This document shows, in pieces, positions 37,543-46,032 of a stretch of DNA of 64,000 nucleotides; within the stretch, counting starts at the first letter, position 1, and each line of letters opens with the position of its first letter. The position numbers and the translations under genes were made by a program. Source of the stretch: Ureibacillus manganicus DSM 26584 (GTDB taxonomy: Bacteria; Bacillota; Bacilli; Bacillales_A; Planococcaceae); assembly GCF_000772945.1 (NCBI RefSeq), contig NZ_JPVN01000005.1, positions 62,001 through 126,000 of the forward strand. The letters are read 5' to 3'. Under the pieces are notes generated by a model. That model ran no database searches and was not told the origin of the DNA. It saw nothing but the letters and a program-made list of their open reading frames with translations.

Positions 37543-37764
37543 TTACTTTTTATAGCCACTTTCTACAACACCATTTGCAGAATAAATTTGTGCTTTTCCA
37601 CGAATTTTCATTGCCGATGTATGTTCTGTAAATTGGGCAATCATTACTTCACCTGCATCTAACTTCTCAGAGTGGTGGAATTTAGTATCCGTACCACGTG
37701 TTAAGCCAATAACATGAACTCCATCTTCTTCTGCTCGAATGATAATATAATCTGGATTTGTCAT
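37543..37764 (-). CDS. mtrB: Tryptophan RNA-binding attenuation protein (TRAP)
   Basis: A 73-residue protein that forms an 11-subunit ring, binds tryptophan and then (G/U)AG repeats in leader RNA. The FHHSEKL and GVVESGYKK stretches and [10 protein letters not shown] match TRAP; RNA-contacting lysines ([15 protein letters not shown]) are present. The folE-mtrB order is conserved. The trp operon, its main target, is not in this window. Confidence 0.95.
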   Translation of the reverse strand: MTNPDYIIIRAEEDGVHVIGLTRGTDTKFHHSEKLDAGEVMIAQFTEHTSAMKIRGKAQIYSANGVVESGYKK

Positions 37765-37823
37765 ATTGAATTCTCCTAAGGTACAATTTTCTTATGTCAT
37801 CATATCATAATCGAGTATTTTAT

Positions 37824-38393
37824 TTAAGACATTTGAATAAATGAAATTACTTCTTTCCTTTTCACATCGTCTGTCTCAAAAATCCCTCGTGCTACAGATG
37901 TTACCGTTTTCGAGCCTGGTTTTTTTAGTCCACGCATTGTCATACACATATGTTCTGCTTCAATTACAACATAAACACCATAAGGCGTTAGCATTTCCAT
38001 TAAGCTATCAGCCACTGTAGATGTAATTCTTTCTTGTAATTGCGGTCTTCGTGCAACAGCTTCCACACAGCGTCCAAGTTTACTTAATCCTGCAACTCGT
38101 CCATCTCTCGGAATATATGCAACATGTGCTTTGCCATAAAAAGGCACTAAATGATGCTCACACATTGAATGGAATGGAATATCCTTTACGAGTACAAGTT
38201 CTTCATGGTCTTCGTGGAACACTGTAGAAAAAAATTCTCGTGGATCTTGATGAATTCCGCTAAACATTTCTTCATACATTTTTGACACTCGTTTTGGTGT
38301 ATCGAGTAAACCCTCACGTTCTACATCTTCTCCTACTGCTTCAAGTATCATTTTTACTGCTTCTTCTATTTTTTTTAAGTCAACATTAGACAT
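37824..38393 (-). CDS. folE: GTP cyclohydrolase I
   Basis: A 189-residue enzyme that starts tetrahydrofolate synthesis from GTP. The zinc ligands lie in [11 protein letters not shown] and in the later [19 protein letters not shown] is also conserved. It is the FolE type I (zinc-dependent) enzyme and forms an operon with mtrB, as in B. subtilis. Confidence 0.97.
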   Translation of the reverse strand: MSNVDLKKIEEAVKMILEAVGEDVEREGLLDTPKRVSKMYEEMFSGIHQDPREFFSTVFHEDHEELVLVKDIPFHSMCEHHLVPFYGKAHVAYIPRDGRVAGLSKLGRCVEAVARRPQLQERITSTVADSLMEMLTPYGVYVVIEAEHMCMTMRGLKKPGSKTVTSVARGIFETDDVKRKEVISFIQMS

Positions 38394-38582
38394 CTTTATC
38401 CTCCTAAATTCCTCGCTACACTGTCAAAATATCGTAGCATATACCGACATGAATCGCAAAAAAGCTTGATAATATAACAGAAATAGTTCATTGTTGTTTA
38501 TTTTTTCAAATATGTTGTATTTTATGTAAATATATATCCTGAGTACTATGTAAAAATAAATTCAATTCATTATAAACTATTT

Positions 38583-38618
38583 AAAAAAGAGTAGCCATCT
38601 TGAAGTGATGGCTACTCT
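38583..38618 (-). terminator. Terminator of hbs
   Basis: AGAGTAGCCATC and GATGGCTACTCT pair perfectly across 7 nt, then TTTTTT on the minus strand, 20 bp after hbs. Confidence 0.9.
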
Positions 38619-38637
38619 ATGTAACTGCAAGACGCTA

Positions 38638-38910
38638 TTATTTTACAGCATCTTTAAGAGCTTTCCCTGGTTTGAAGGCAGGTACTTTGCTAGCAGCGAT
38701 TTCGATTTCTTCTCCAGATTGTGGATTACGACCTTTACGAGCCGCACGTTCACGTACTTCAAAGTTACCAAAACCAATTAATTGTACTTTGTCACCCTTT
38801 GCAAGTGCATCTTGAATTGTATCAAATACAGCTTCAACTGCTTTAGACGCGTCTTTTTTAGAAAGAGCCGCAGCTTCAGCTACAGAGTTTACTAATTCTG
38901 TTTTATTCAC
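38638..38910 (-). CDS. hbs: HU-type nucleoid DNA-binding protein
   Basis: A 90-residue histone-like dimer that bends and compacts DNA. The sequence [31 protein letters not shown] and the terminal [12 protein letters not shown] are classical HU. AGGAGG lies six bases before the GTG at 38910; a GTG three codons earlier overlaps the ribosome binding site and is rejected. Strong promoter just upstream. Confidence 0.97.
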   Translation of the reverse strand: MNKTELVNSVAEAAALSKKDASKAVEAVFDTIQDALAKGDKVQLIGFGNFEVRERAARKGRNPQSGEEIEIAASKVPAFKPGKALKDAVK

Positions 38911-38956
38911 ACTATTCACCTCCTCTCAAAGGGTCATCTACCTAAATCATGTAAAA

Positions 38957-38985
38957 AGAGTAACATATAGAAAACCTTGGTGCAA
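38957..38985 (-). promoter_or_regulatory. Promoter of hbs
   Basis: TTGCAC (38985-38980), a 17-bp spacer ending in TGT, and TACTCT (38962-38957) form an extended -10 promoter on the minus strand. Confidence 0.6.
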
Positions 38986-39037
38986 CTGTATTTATTCATG
39001 ATATGACTCAATTTATACAGATTTTTAAAAATTTACA

Positions 39038-39076
39038 CAAACAAAAGGACTTTTCACCTATTGAATGAAAAGTCCT
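39038..39076 (-). terminator. Terminator of spoIVA
   Basis: AGGACTTTTC pairs with GAAAAGTCCT across an 11-nt loop, then TTTTGTTTG on the minus strand, 40 bp after the stop. Confidence 0.8.
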
Positions 39077-39116
39077 GTTACTATTAACGGCGTAAACCTT
39101 ACGCCTTATTCACTTT

Positions 39117-40595
39117 CTAGATGATGAATGTAACTAAACCGCGGTCACCTTCATTTACCATTCTTTCGATCGTTTGACGCATTCTATTTTTAGCATTTGG
39201 AGGAACAGAATCCATCTTATAGCGAATGCCCTCTTTTAACACTTGATGAAGTGGTGTTCCAAACAATTGAGTTTCCCATAACGCTTCACGATCATGATTA
39301 TACGCATATTGTAAATCTTTTAACAATTGTTGTGCATAGAATTCAGTTCCTATAAGCGGAGCAAATTCTGTTTGCATATCTACACGGATGACATGATACG
39401 ATGGAGCAGCTGCTTTCATACGTACACCGTAGAAATTGTTTTGCTTAATAATTTCTGGTTCACTCGGTTCAAACTCTTCCAAAGTTGGAAGTGTTACGCC
39501 ATATCCATTGACTACAGCGTCCTGAATAGCAGTATGGAACTTCGCTTGAACACCTTTTGCTTCAGCGGCTTGTTTTATAAACAATAACCAATCTTTTTTA
39601 CTTTCAATTGGTTGATCTAACCATTCGTTACATACCGCTTTGTACACTTCTGGCTTTAATGTGATTCGAACTGTTGCAACACCTAATCCAGCATCTACTC
39701 GCTCAATAGCACTATCTTCAATAAAGTCGATTTGTTTCAGTTCTTCAGCTGCTTGAGAAACATCTCGAATCTTTGTAATCGAATCAAGTACATTGTTAAC
39801 CGAATCGGATAATGATTGATTTACTGGATGTGTTTGGTCTAATACATCTAACCAATCTGGCTTTTCAACTTCAATGTCTTCTACTGGGAACTCATATAAT
39901 GCTTCTTGTATAATGTACTCCATATCACGAAGTGACATTTGATCAATCGAAACTGCAATAACTGGCACTCCGTAATGTTCAAATAATTCATTACGTAAAG
40001 CGACAGTATTCGTATGACTAGGAACACTACTGTTTAATATTACTACAAACGGTTTACCAATTTCTTTTAGTTGCTCAATAATTTGTTCTTCTGCAACTTG
40101 AGCCGCATGCCTTGGGATGCCATTGACTGTTCCATCAGTCGTTACAACAACCCCAATATTCGCATGGTCTCTAATGACTTTATCTGTACCAATTTTTGCG
40201 GCTTCTTGGAATGGAATAGCCTCACTATGCCATGGTGTATGAACATATTTTGGACCATTCTCATCTTCATAGCCTTTCACACCGTCAATAATATACCCAA
40301 CACAATCTGCAAAGCGAATTCGGAAAGGTATTTCACTTTCCCCAATAGTAATTTGAGTACCTTGTGCAGGAACAAACTTTGGTTCTGCAGTCATAATGAC
40401 AGGACCTGGTGAACTTTGAGGCAGCTCGTCCAGTGCTCTTTTGCGATCTTCTTCGTTTACGATATTCGGGAGCACAATTGACTCCATCATTTTCTTCACA
40501 AAAGTAGACTTACCAACTCGTACAGGTCCTACAACACCGATATATACATCCCCATTAGTTCTCTCTGCTATTTGATGAAAGATTTCTTGGCCTAT
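39117..40595 (-). CDS. spoIVA: Stage IV sporulation protein A, coat base-layer ATPase
   Basis: A 492-residue ATPase that polymerises around the forespore and anchors the spore coat. The shorter frame starting with GTG at 40499 lacks the first 32 residues, yet the DNA upstream continues in frame with QEIFHQIAERTNGD and the Walker A motif GPVRVGKST (23-31). There is no ATG, GTG, TTG or CTG between the upstream stop (TAG) and 40499. The codon correctly spaced after AAAGGAGG is ATA at 40595, which gives exactly the B. subtilis length. The start is therefore AUA or the base is an error. C-terminal RLVTFII-like end is normal. Confidence 0.9.
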   Translation of the reverse strand: MGQEIFHQIAERTNGDVYIGVVGPVRVGKSTFVKKMMESIVLPNIVNEEDRKRALDELPQSSPGPVIMTAEPKFVPAQGTQITIGESEIPFRIRFADCVGYIIDGVKGYEDENGPKYVHTPWHSEAIPFQEAAKIGTDKVIRDHANIGVVVTTDGTVNGIPRHAAQVAEEQIIEQLKEIGKPFVVILNSSVPSHTNTVALRNELFEHYGVPVIAVSIDQMSLRDMEYIIQEALYEFPVEDIEVEKPDWLDVLDQTHPVNQSLSDSVNNVLDSITKIRDVSQAAEELKQIDFIEDSAIERVDAGLGVATVRITLKPEVYKAVCNEWLDQPIESKKDWLLFIKQAAEAKGVQAKFHTAIQDAVVNGYGVTLPTLEEFEPSEPEIIKQNNFYGVRMKAAAPSYHVIRVDMQTEFAPLIGTEFYAQQLLKDLQYAYNHDREALWETQLFGTPLHQVLKEGIRYKMDSVPPNAKNRMRQTIERMVNEGDRGLVTFII

Positions 40596-40619
40596 TGTAG
40601 CTCCTCCTTTACGTAATAT

Positions 40620-40648
40620 AGTCTATGACCCATATTCCTGGAATATGA
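40620..40648 (-). promoter_or_regulatory. Candidate sigma-E promoter of spoIVA
   Basis: TCATATTC (40648-40641), 13 bp, and CATAGACT (40627-40620) resemble the sigma-E -35 and CATACANT -10 elements. spoIVA is a sigma-E gene in B. subtilis. Confidence 0.45.
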
Positions 40649-40823
40649 AAACACCTTGTACGAAAAATGCATAAGTGTGAAAAAAATATTGTAGTTTGTT
40701 TTTGCGTAATCTTTCGCTCTTTTCTATTAATCGATTCTTATGTTCTAATAGACCAAGTAATAAGAAACCGATTTTTTCTAATATCTGCTGCTAAAATCTT
40801 GCAACAGATAGGAAATAAATCTT

Positions 40824-40866
40824 AAAAAAAAAATCCCCCTACAAGGCTAATTATCCTTGTAGAGGG
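40824..40866 (-). terminator. Terminator of yphF
   Basis: CCCTCTACAAGG and CCTTGTAGGGGG pair, one G-T included, followed by ten U. The rest of the 40596-40934 gap contains the spoIVA leader and AT-rich sequence. Confidence 0.85.
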
Positions 40867-40934
40867 CTATTATATTAGTTTGGTGTTTGCTTCAGAACTA
40901 AAATTGCAAAGAATTTGTCAAAATCAAGACATAA

Positions 40935-41657
40935 TTAATCCTTTTTCGTAGGGTCAAACATAAATACAGGCTCATTATTTTCGTTTACTGTATAAGGTAA
41001 CGAATAAGCTGGGACTACTGGGTATGCCTCTACTAATAGATTTCTAATGTCTTCCCCTGGAGTCGGTGTCAAATTGTTTTCTTGAATAAATGTATTTAAA
41101 TCAATCGAATAATCGACATATACATCTCCATCTGTAGAAACAACGAGTGGTAAATGATTGTTCGAATATGGACTTGGCACTGTTATTTCTTTCCCTACAC
41201 CTAATTTATCGTAGTCTATAGAATAGACATAAGTAGTAATTGGCTCTTTATATGTAGGATATTTTGTAGCAAGGAAACGAATATTGACATCACGAATCGC
41301 ATCGGCTGTACGTAAATCAACTAGTTTAACAGTCGGTTTATTCTCAGGATCCCAAATAATATATTGGAAAATACCACCTTTTTCATAGGAATTTCCAGGC
41401 GAATTTGCCAAATACTTAGGAACAAGTTTGTCAAAATCAATTAAATATTTAATGTAAATATCCGTATCCATATCGCGAGTTTTTATTGGTAATACCCCAG
41501 TATCTGCTCTATATTCATCAATCGCTCGTTGAACACCATCCAATTGGACTTGATCAGGGATTTGATTTTCTACTCTTTTGTCAGCAGGATACATACATCC
41601 AGCCAATATTATCGAGAGGACAACGAGCAGATAACTAACTTTCAATTTATTTCTCAA
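40935..41657 (-). CDS. yphF: YphF-like lipoprotein
   Basis: A protein of about 240 residues with a lipoprotein signal (YLLVVLSIILAGC), cysteine at the lipobox, and an exported soluble domain (DUF3939-like). Function unknown. The start is TTG at 41657 or GTG at 41660, both served by GAGG; the frame extends to an ATG at 41705 without a ribosome binding site. Position next to spoIVA and yphE matches B. subtilis yphF. Confidence 0.78.
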   Translation of the reverse strand: MRNKLKVSYLLVVLSIILAGCMYPADKRVENQIPDQVQLDGVQRAIDEYRADTGVLPIKTRDMDTDIYIKYLIDFDKLVPKYLANSPGNSYEKGGIFQYIIWDPENKPTVKLVDLRTADAIRDVNIRFLATKYPTYKEPITTYVYSIDYDKLGVGKEITVPSPYSNNHLPLVVSTDGDVYVDYSIDLNTFIQENNLTPTPGEDIRNLLVEAYPVVPAYSLPYTVNENNEPVFMFDPTKKD

Positions 41658-41821
41658 CACTTTCACCTCATATATAATCAGATTCACCATGGTGTAATTT
41701 TTCACTCAAGTTACTCGAGTAATCCTAAAAATGTTGTATTTACAGGAAGTTTATAACATCATTCCCCTATTTTTATATAGAGAGTCTCCTACACTACCAA
41801 AAATTTTTGAATAAAATTAAG

Positions 41822-42076
41822 TTAAGACGGCCAAGTAAATACAACGAGTACCATTAAAAATGAACCTACTAAAAACAATAAGAAGGCAAACATTTTAACA
41901 AAAAAAGATACAAAGGCATTCTTAATCCATTTTCTTGTAGCTGATAATATTAAAACCGATACTAACATTGCCCCAATGGAGTAAAAAGAAACCCACATTA
42001 CGTCTAACGCATGCATACTTGCAAGAGGGCCACGTGCAGTGTTTAGAACAAATAAATCTACTGGTGAAAACTGCAT
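41822..42076 (-). CDS. yphE: YphE-like small membrane protein (DUF2768)
   Basis: An 84-residue protein with two membrane helices (MWVSFYSIGAMLVSVLILSA and FVKMFAFLLFLVGSFLMVLV) and a short positively charged loop. GGTGG seven bases before the ATG at 42076 sets the start. Function unknown; it lies between gpsA and yphF as in B. subtilis. Confidence 0.75.
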   Translation of the reverse strand: MQFSPVDLFVLNTARGPLASMHALDVMWVSFYSIGAMLVSVLILSATRKWIKNAFVSFFVKMFAFLLFLVGSFLMVLVVFTWPS

Positions 42077-42128
42077 AATCATACCACCTTCCACAACAAA
42101 TCACTATGTATTTAATCTAATTTTTTTT

Positions 42129-42173
42129 ACTCGAAAAGAATAGGAGGTATAATAGTATACCTCCTTCTCGAGT
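42129..42173 (-). terminator. Hairpin after gpsA
   Basis: GGAGGTATA and TATACCTCC pair around 4 nt, flanked by ACTCGA/TCGAGT. On the minus strand TATTCTTTT follows the inner stem. A terminator is plausible but the U-tract is poor. Confidence 0.4.
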
Positions 42174-42296
42174 AAACTCTATTTTACAATGAGTTACAAA
42201 TTTTTTGCGTACAATTTCACAAAATCATGGAGAAATTGTGAATACTTGTTGAAAATTTATTGATAATTTCCATCAAATATTTAATAAATGAGTTGA

Positions 42297-43310
42297 TTAA
42301 AGAAGATTATCTATTTCACGTTTTTTCATGCGAATCATAAGTTCATCCACAGTAACTTTTGGTGGCTTTTCGTGAAATAGTACTTCAAATAATGCCGACG
42401 TTAACGGCATTGACACTTCGTATTTTAATGCAAGCTGATGTGCTGCCTTTGTAGTACGAACACCTTCAACCACCATACCCATATTGTTAAGTACTTCCTC
42501 TAAACTTAACCCTTTACCAAGCATGTTTCCCGCTCGCCAATTACGTGAATGAACACTTGTACAAGTTACAATAAGGTCACCCATACCTGATAATCCAGAG
42601 AATGTGAATGGATTACCACCCATTCTTACTCCAAGACGAGTAATCTCAGCTAAACCTCGAGTAATCAATGCAGCCTTCGCATTATCCCCGTAATCTAAGC
42701 CATCTGAAATTCCAGCTGCTAGCGCAATGACATTTTTCAATGCCCCACCAAGTTCAACTCCAACCACATCTGTGTTTGTATACACTCTAAAATAGCCATT
42801 CATAAATAAATCCTGGACTTTTTCGGCAGATTGAATATTTTTACAAGCTGCTGTAATGGTTGTTGGGTGACGTAGAACAACTTCTTCTGCATGGCTTGGA
42901 CCAGATAATACGACGATATCTGAGACAAATTCCTCTGGTAAACAACTTTCTAAGATTTCCGATATTCTCATAAGTGAATCCGGTTCAATCCCTTTAGAAA
43001 CATGAATGAATAACGCCTTCTTGTTTAGCGTCTTACTCATATTCCCGCATACTTCTCGGATTGCTTTTGTAGGTACAGCCATCACAAAAATAGATGCGTG
43101 ATCAACTGCTGTTTCTAAATCACTTGTTGCAGTTAGTTCAGTCGGTAAAATGGTTTCTGGTAAATATTTTTTGTTTGTATGTTTTATATTTATCTCGTTT
43201 GCTTGATCTTCACGATGTGTCCAAAGTAATGTTCGGTGACCGTTCTCAGCTAAGACAATCGCAAGCGCAGTTCCCCAAGATCCAGCTCCAAAAACTGTAA
43301 CATTTTCCAA
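42297..43310 (-). CDS. gpsA: Glycerol-3-phosphate dehydrogenase [NAD(P)+]
   Basis: A 337-residue enzyme making sn-glycerol-3-phosphate from dihydroxyacetone phosphate for phospholipids. The Rossmann motif FGAGSWGTAL starts at residue 6; the catalytic lysine is in GALKNVIALAAG, and SGLSGMGDLIVTC and TKAAHQLA follow. The start is a TTG at 43310 with GAGGG eight bases upstream; the open frame reaches another TTG at 43331. It lies downstream of der, as in B. subtilis. Confidence 0.95.
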   Translation of the reverse strand: MENVTVFGAGSWGTALAIVLAENGHRTLLWTHREDQANEINIKHTNKKYLPETILPTELTATSDLETAVDHASIFVMAVPTKAIREVCGNMSKTLNKKALFIHVSKGIEPDSLMRISEILESCLPEEFVSDIVVLSGPSHAEEVVLRHPTTITAACKNIQSAEKVQDLFMNGYFRVYTNTDVVGVELGGALKNVIALAAGISDGLDYGDNAKAALITRGLAEITRLGVRMGGNPFTFSGLSGMGDLIVTCTSVHSRNWRAGNMLGKGLSLEEVLNNMGMVVEGVRTTKAAHQLALKYEVSMPLTSALFEVLFHEKPPKVTVDELMIRMKKREIDNLL

Positions 43311-43426
43311 TTGTACTTCCCTCGCTTTCAATCAAATTCGTGTTAGCGCTATCACTTTAAGTAATTAGGTTTGTCCGTCAGAACAATCCTAACTACTTAA
43401 AGAAGTGAGAATTATGTTAAATGAAA

Positions 43427-44737
43427 TTATTCTCTAGCACGTGCGATTAAACGAATCGGTGTCCCTTCAAAATCAAAAGTTTCACGAATACGATTTTCTA
43501 GGAAACGTTCATATGAAAAGTGCATAAGCTCAGTATTATTAACAAATACCACAAAAGTTGGAGGCTTCACTGCAACTTGTGTTGTATAGTAAATACGTAA
43601 TCTTTGTCCTTTGTCACTTGGAGCAGGATTTCTGGCAATAGCATCTTCAATCACTTCATTTAATATAGAAGATTGGATACGCATTGCATGGTTTTCACTT
43701 ACTCGTTTTACTAGAGCTAAAATTTGATGTACACGTTGTTTCGTTTTCGCTGAAACAAAAATAATCGGTGCATAGCTTAAAAATAAGAAATGTTCACGAA
43801 TTTGTTCTGTAAACAGGTTCATTGTTTTTTCGTCTTTTTCAACAGCGTCCCATTTGTTTACAACGATAATGATCGCTTTTCCAGCTTCATGTGCATAGCC
43901 TGCTATCTTTTTATCTTGTTCTTGAATTCCTTCTTCTGCATTTAATACAACTAAGACAACATCTGATCTTTCAATTGCTCTCATTGCACGAAGAACTGAA
44001 TATTTTTCAGTTGACTCAAACACTTTCCCTCTTTTACGCATTCCAGCTGTGTCAATAATGACATACTCTTGGTCATCGTAAGTGTAAGGTGTATCAATTG
44101 CGTCCCGTGTCGTACCGGCAATATCACTAACAATTACTCGATCTTGACCTAAAAATGCATTTACTAAAGATGATTTTCCTACGTTCGGACGTCCGATTAA
44201 ACTAAACTTAATCGTTTCGTCAGAATACTCAGCTTCATCTTCTTTAGGAAAATGCTTCGCACATTCATCTAGTAAATCTCCGAGTCCAAGTCCATGAGAA
44301 CCTGAAATCGGGAACGGTTCCCCAAAACCTAATGAGTAGAAATCATAAATCATTTCACGCATATCTGGGTTGTCAATCTTATTGACAGCTAGAACGACTG
44401 GTTTTTTCGTCTTATATAAAATTTTTGCTACTTGTTCATCTGCAAGTGTTACACCTTCACGTCCATTTGTCATTAAAATAATGACATCGGCTTCTTGAAT
44501 GGCGATTTCTGCTTGGGCGCGAATTTGATCTAAAAAGGGCTCGTCCCCGATTTCAATTCCACCCGTATCGATGATATTAAATTCATGTGTTAACCAATCT
44601 GCCGAACTATAAATGCGGTCACGTGTAACACCTGGAATATCTTCCACGATGGACACACGCTCACCAACAATACGATTAAATATTGTAGATTTCCCTACGT
44701 TCGGACGACCTACGATGGCGATTACTGGTTTTGTCAT
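43427..44737 (-). CDS. der: Ribosome-assembly GTPase Der (EngA)
   Basis: A 436-residue protein with two tandem GTPase domains: GRPNVGKST near residue 9 and GRPNVGKSS near 183, with DTGG/DTAG and two NKxD motifs (NKID, NKWD). A KH-like C-terminal domain ends in RLIARARE. It acts in maturation of the 50S subunit. The frame extends to 44800, but [10 protein letters not shown] at 44737 aligns with the family start and normal length. Confidence 0.97.
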   Translation of the reverse strand: MTKPVIAIVGRPNVGKSTIFNRIVGERVSIVEDIPGVTRDRIYSSADWLTHEFNIIDTGGIEIGDEPFLDQIRAQAEIAIQEADVIILMTNGREGVTLADEQVAKILYKTKKPVVLAVNKIDNPDMREMIYDFYSLGFGEPFPISGSHGLGLGDLLDECAKHFPKEDEAEYSDETIKFSLIGRPNVGKSSLVNAFLGQDRVIVSDIAGTTRDAIDTPYTYDDQEYVIIDTAGMRKRGKVFESTEKYSVLRAMRAIERSDVVLVVLNAEEGIQEQDKKIAGYAHEAGKAIIIVVNKWDAVEKDEKTMNLFTEQIREHFLFLSYAPIIFVSAKTKQRVHQILALVKRVSENHAMRIQSSILNEVIEDAIARNPAPSDKGQRLRIYYTTQVAVKPPTFVVFVNNTELMHFSYERFLENRIRETFDFEGTPIRLIARARE

Positions 44738-45066
44738 CTGTACTTCATCCTTCCAAATTCTTATCTTTTGTATTATACACGAAATCATTGCACTTATCAT
44801 TTTTTCACAATCTTTTGATTAGGACAATTTAGAGGCTATGGAAAAATCAGCTTAAAAATTCCATAACTTACATAAAGCTTATTCCAGTCAAATCTAATAT
44901 TATTTTAATAGAAATTTATTAACAGTATGTGGGTTTTGCTGTGCCGAAGATAGCTAGAAAATGTTATTAAAGAAAGAAGGGGAAATTAAATATTATCAAA
45001 AGCAAACAGATAAATAACAATTTATTTTTTTGACATATTCTATAGTACGTCTCAACATTTGCATTT
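44738..45066. other. Gene-free stretch upstream of der
   Basis: AT-rich sequence holding the der leader. I see no gene, clear terminator or RNA here. Beyond it, toward 45.7 kb, begin the degenerate RHS fragments. Confidence 0.5.
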
Positions 45067-45150
45067 TTACTGTACACACGACCATTTTCGGGAATGAGAT
45101 ATAATTAGATAATTGCATCTGTTAACGCCAATAAGCGTCTGAGTATTAGT
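45067..45150 (-). pseudogene. Short RHS-core remnant
   Basis: TACTGTACACACGACCATTTTCG matches part of the wapA-like gene near 46886-46910 with a 3-bp deletion, and GCATCTGTTAACGC matches near 46690-46705. In the intact gene these two segments encode the ENGRRVYS and ALTDENG parts, about 200 bp apart, so intervening sequence is lost. This is a second, more decayed copy than the one at 45190-45685. Confidence 0.5.
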
Positions 45151-45189
45151 TTATTAGGTTGTATTAAATTGTTCATTCTAAGGTAAAGT

Positions 45190-45685
45190 TAATGCCAGAT
45201 TGTTTACATTCATCACCGGATCATTATTGGCATAATTGTACCCATTCATCGTAATTGGGTTCATCGTATCCCCGCGCATTGGGTTTAGAGCTGAATACTC
45301 CTGTATCCTTTGTATTAACGTGCCATTAAGTAGTAGATCTTTGTTTCTTCATCGTATCGATACCCTGCATAACGGGTTGATAGAAGCCATTTCCCCACTT
45401 CGTGTTAAAATATTGCCCCAATCATATTTATACTCTGTAGCAATTTCACCACTTGCATTTGTTAAGGCAATATGTCTCAACGGTAGTTTTTTAAGTAATA
45501 GTTTGTTGCACCTTTTTACATTATTGTCAGTGGATGGCCATCTACGTCATATGTATGGGCTTTTTTCACCGTATCTCGCGTTTTCCTCAAATAATACGCA
45601 GTTACTTGTCCCCTCAATAGAGAATAGGCTTCTGGTTTACTATAGATTCATTTACATTTTCCATCAACCTGATAGATAGGATTTA
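45190..45685 (-). pseudogene. Degenerate RHS-core C-terminal fragment
   Basis: About 490 bp that parallels 46430-46870 of the wapA-like gene. The stretch around 45233-45290 is nearly identical to 46446-46503 (encoding NPITMNGYNYANNNP), while other parts have many indels and stop codons. It ends near the point where the intact gene reads NVDPDG, where toxin tips join the core. It carries no intact ORF in the sense direction. It resembles the orphan RHS tips that accumulate behind polymorphic toxin genes. Confidence 0.75.
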
Positions 45686-45713
45686 TTTCCATGTTATTTA
45701 AATACATATATTA

Positions 45714-45746
45714 AGTAAGCTATCTGAAAAAATCAGATAGCTTACT
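45714..45746 (-). terminator. Perfect 14-bp inverted repeat after the putative immunity gene
   Basis: AGTAAGCTATCTGA and its complement flank AAAAA. There is no U-tract on either side, so termination is likely but not certain. It lies just after the 45758-45997 ORF. Confidence 0.5.
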
Positions 45747-45757
45747 ATTGGTAGTAC

Positions 45758-45997
45758 CTAAAATTTTAATTTTTTTGTTAATTTCTTAATAAACAACAAG
45801 TACATGCAGAAAACAGAAAATGCAATTAGGGCGCTAGTTAACCCAGTTATGCCAAAAGAATTAAAAACAAATTTTATTAATTCAAATAGTAATCCTGCAC
45901 ATCCCAATATTAAAAAATACAGAAATGGGTCTATACTTTTAGCTATTACTGTAAGAATAACACCAAATATGATAAGACCGATACTAAGTGGTAACAT
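45758..45997 (-). CDS. Small membrane protein; candidate immunity protein to the WapA-like tip
   Basis: 79 residues, almost wholly hydrophobic, with about three membrane helices (LSIGLIIFGVILTVIA, FLYFLILGCAGLLFELIKFV, LIAFSVFCMYLLFI) and a basic C-terminus. GAGAGGGAGAGA immediately precedes the ATG. It begins 35 bp after the stop of the wapA-like gene, exactly where immunity genes of RHS toxins are found. I do not recognise the family. The immunity role is an inference from position and from matching membrane character of the adjacent toxin tip. Confidence 0.6.
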   Translation of the reverse strand: MLPLSIGLIIFGVILTVIAKSIDPFLYFLILGCAGLLFELIKFVFNSFGITGLTSALIAFSVFCMYLLFIKKLTKKLKF

Positions 45998-46032
45998 TCT
46001 CTCCCTCTCTTTCTACTAAAAGTTATTCCATT

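Noticed and set aside
39117-40499. spoIVA starting at the GTG at 40499
   Set aside because: This would remove the Walker A motif and 32 residues that are clearly encoded upstream in the same frame.
45236-45679. 147-residue plus-strand ORF
   Set aside because: It is antisense to the decayed RHS-core fragment, has no ribosome binding site and no recognisable protein features.
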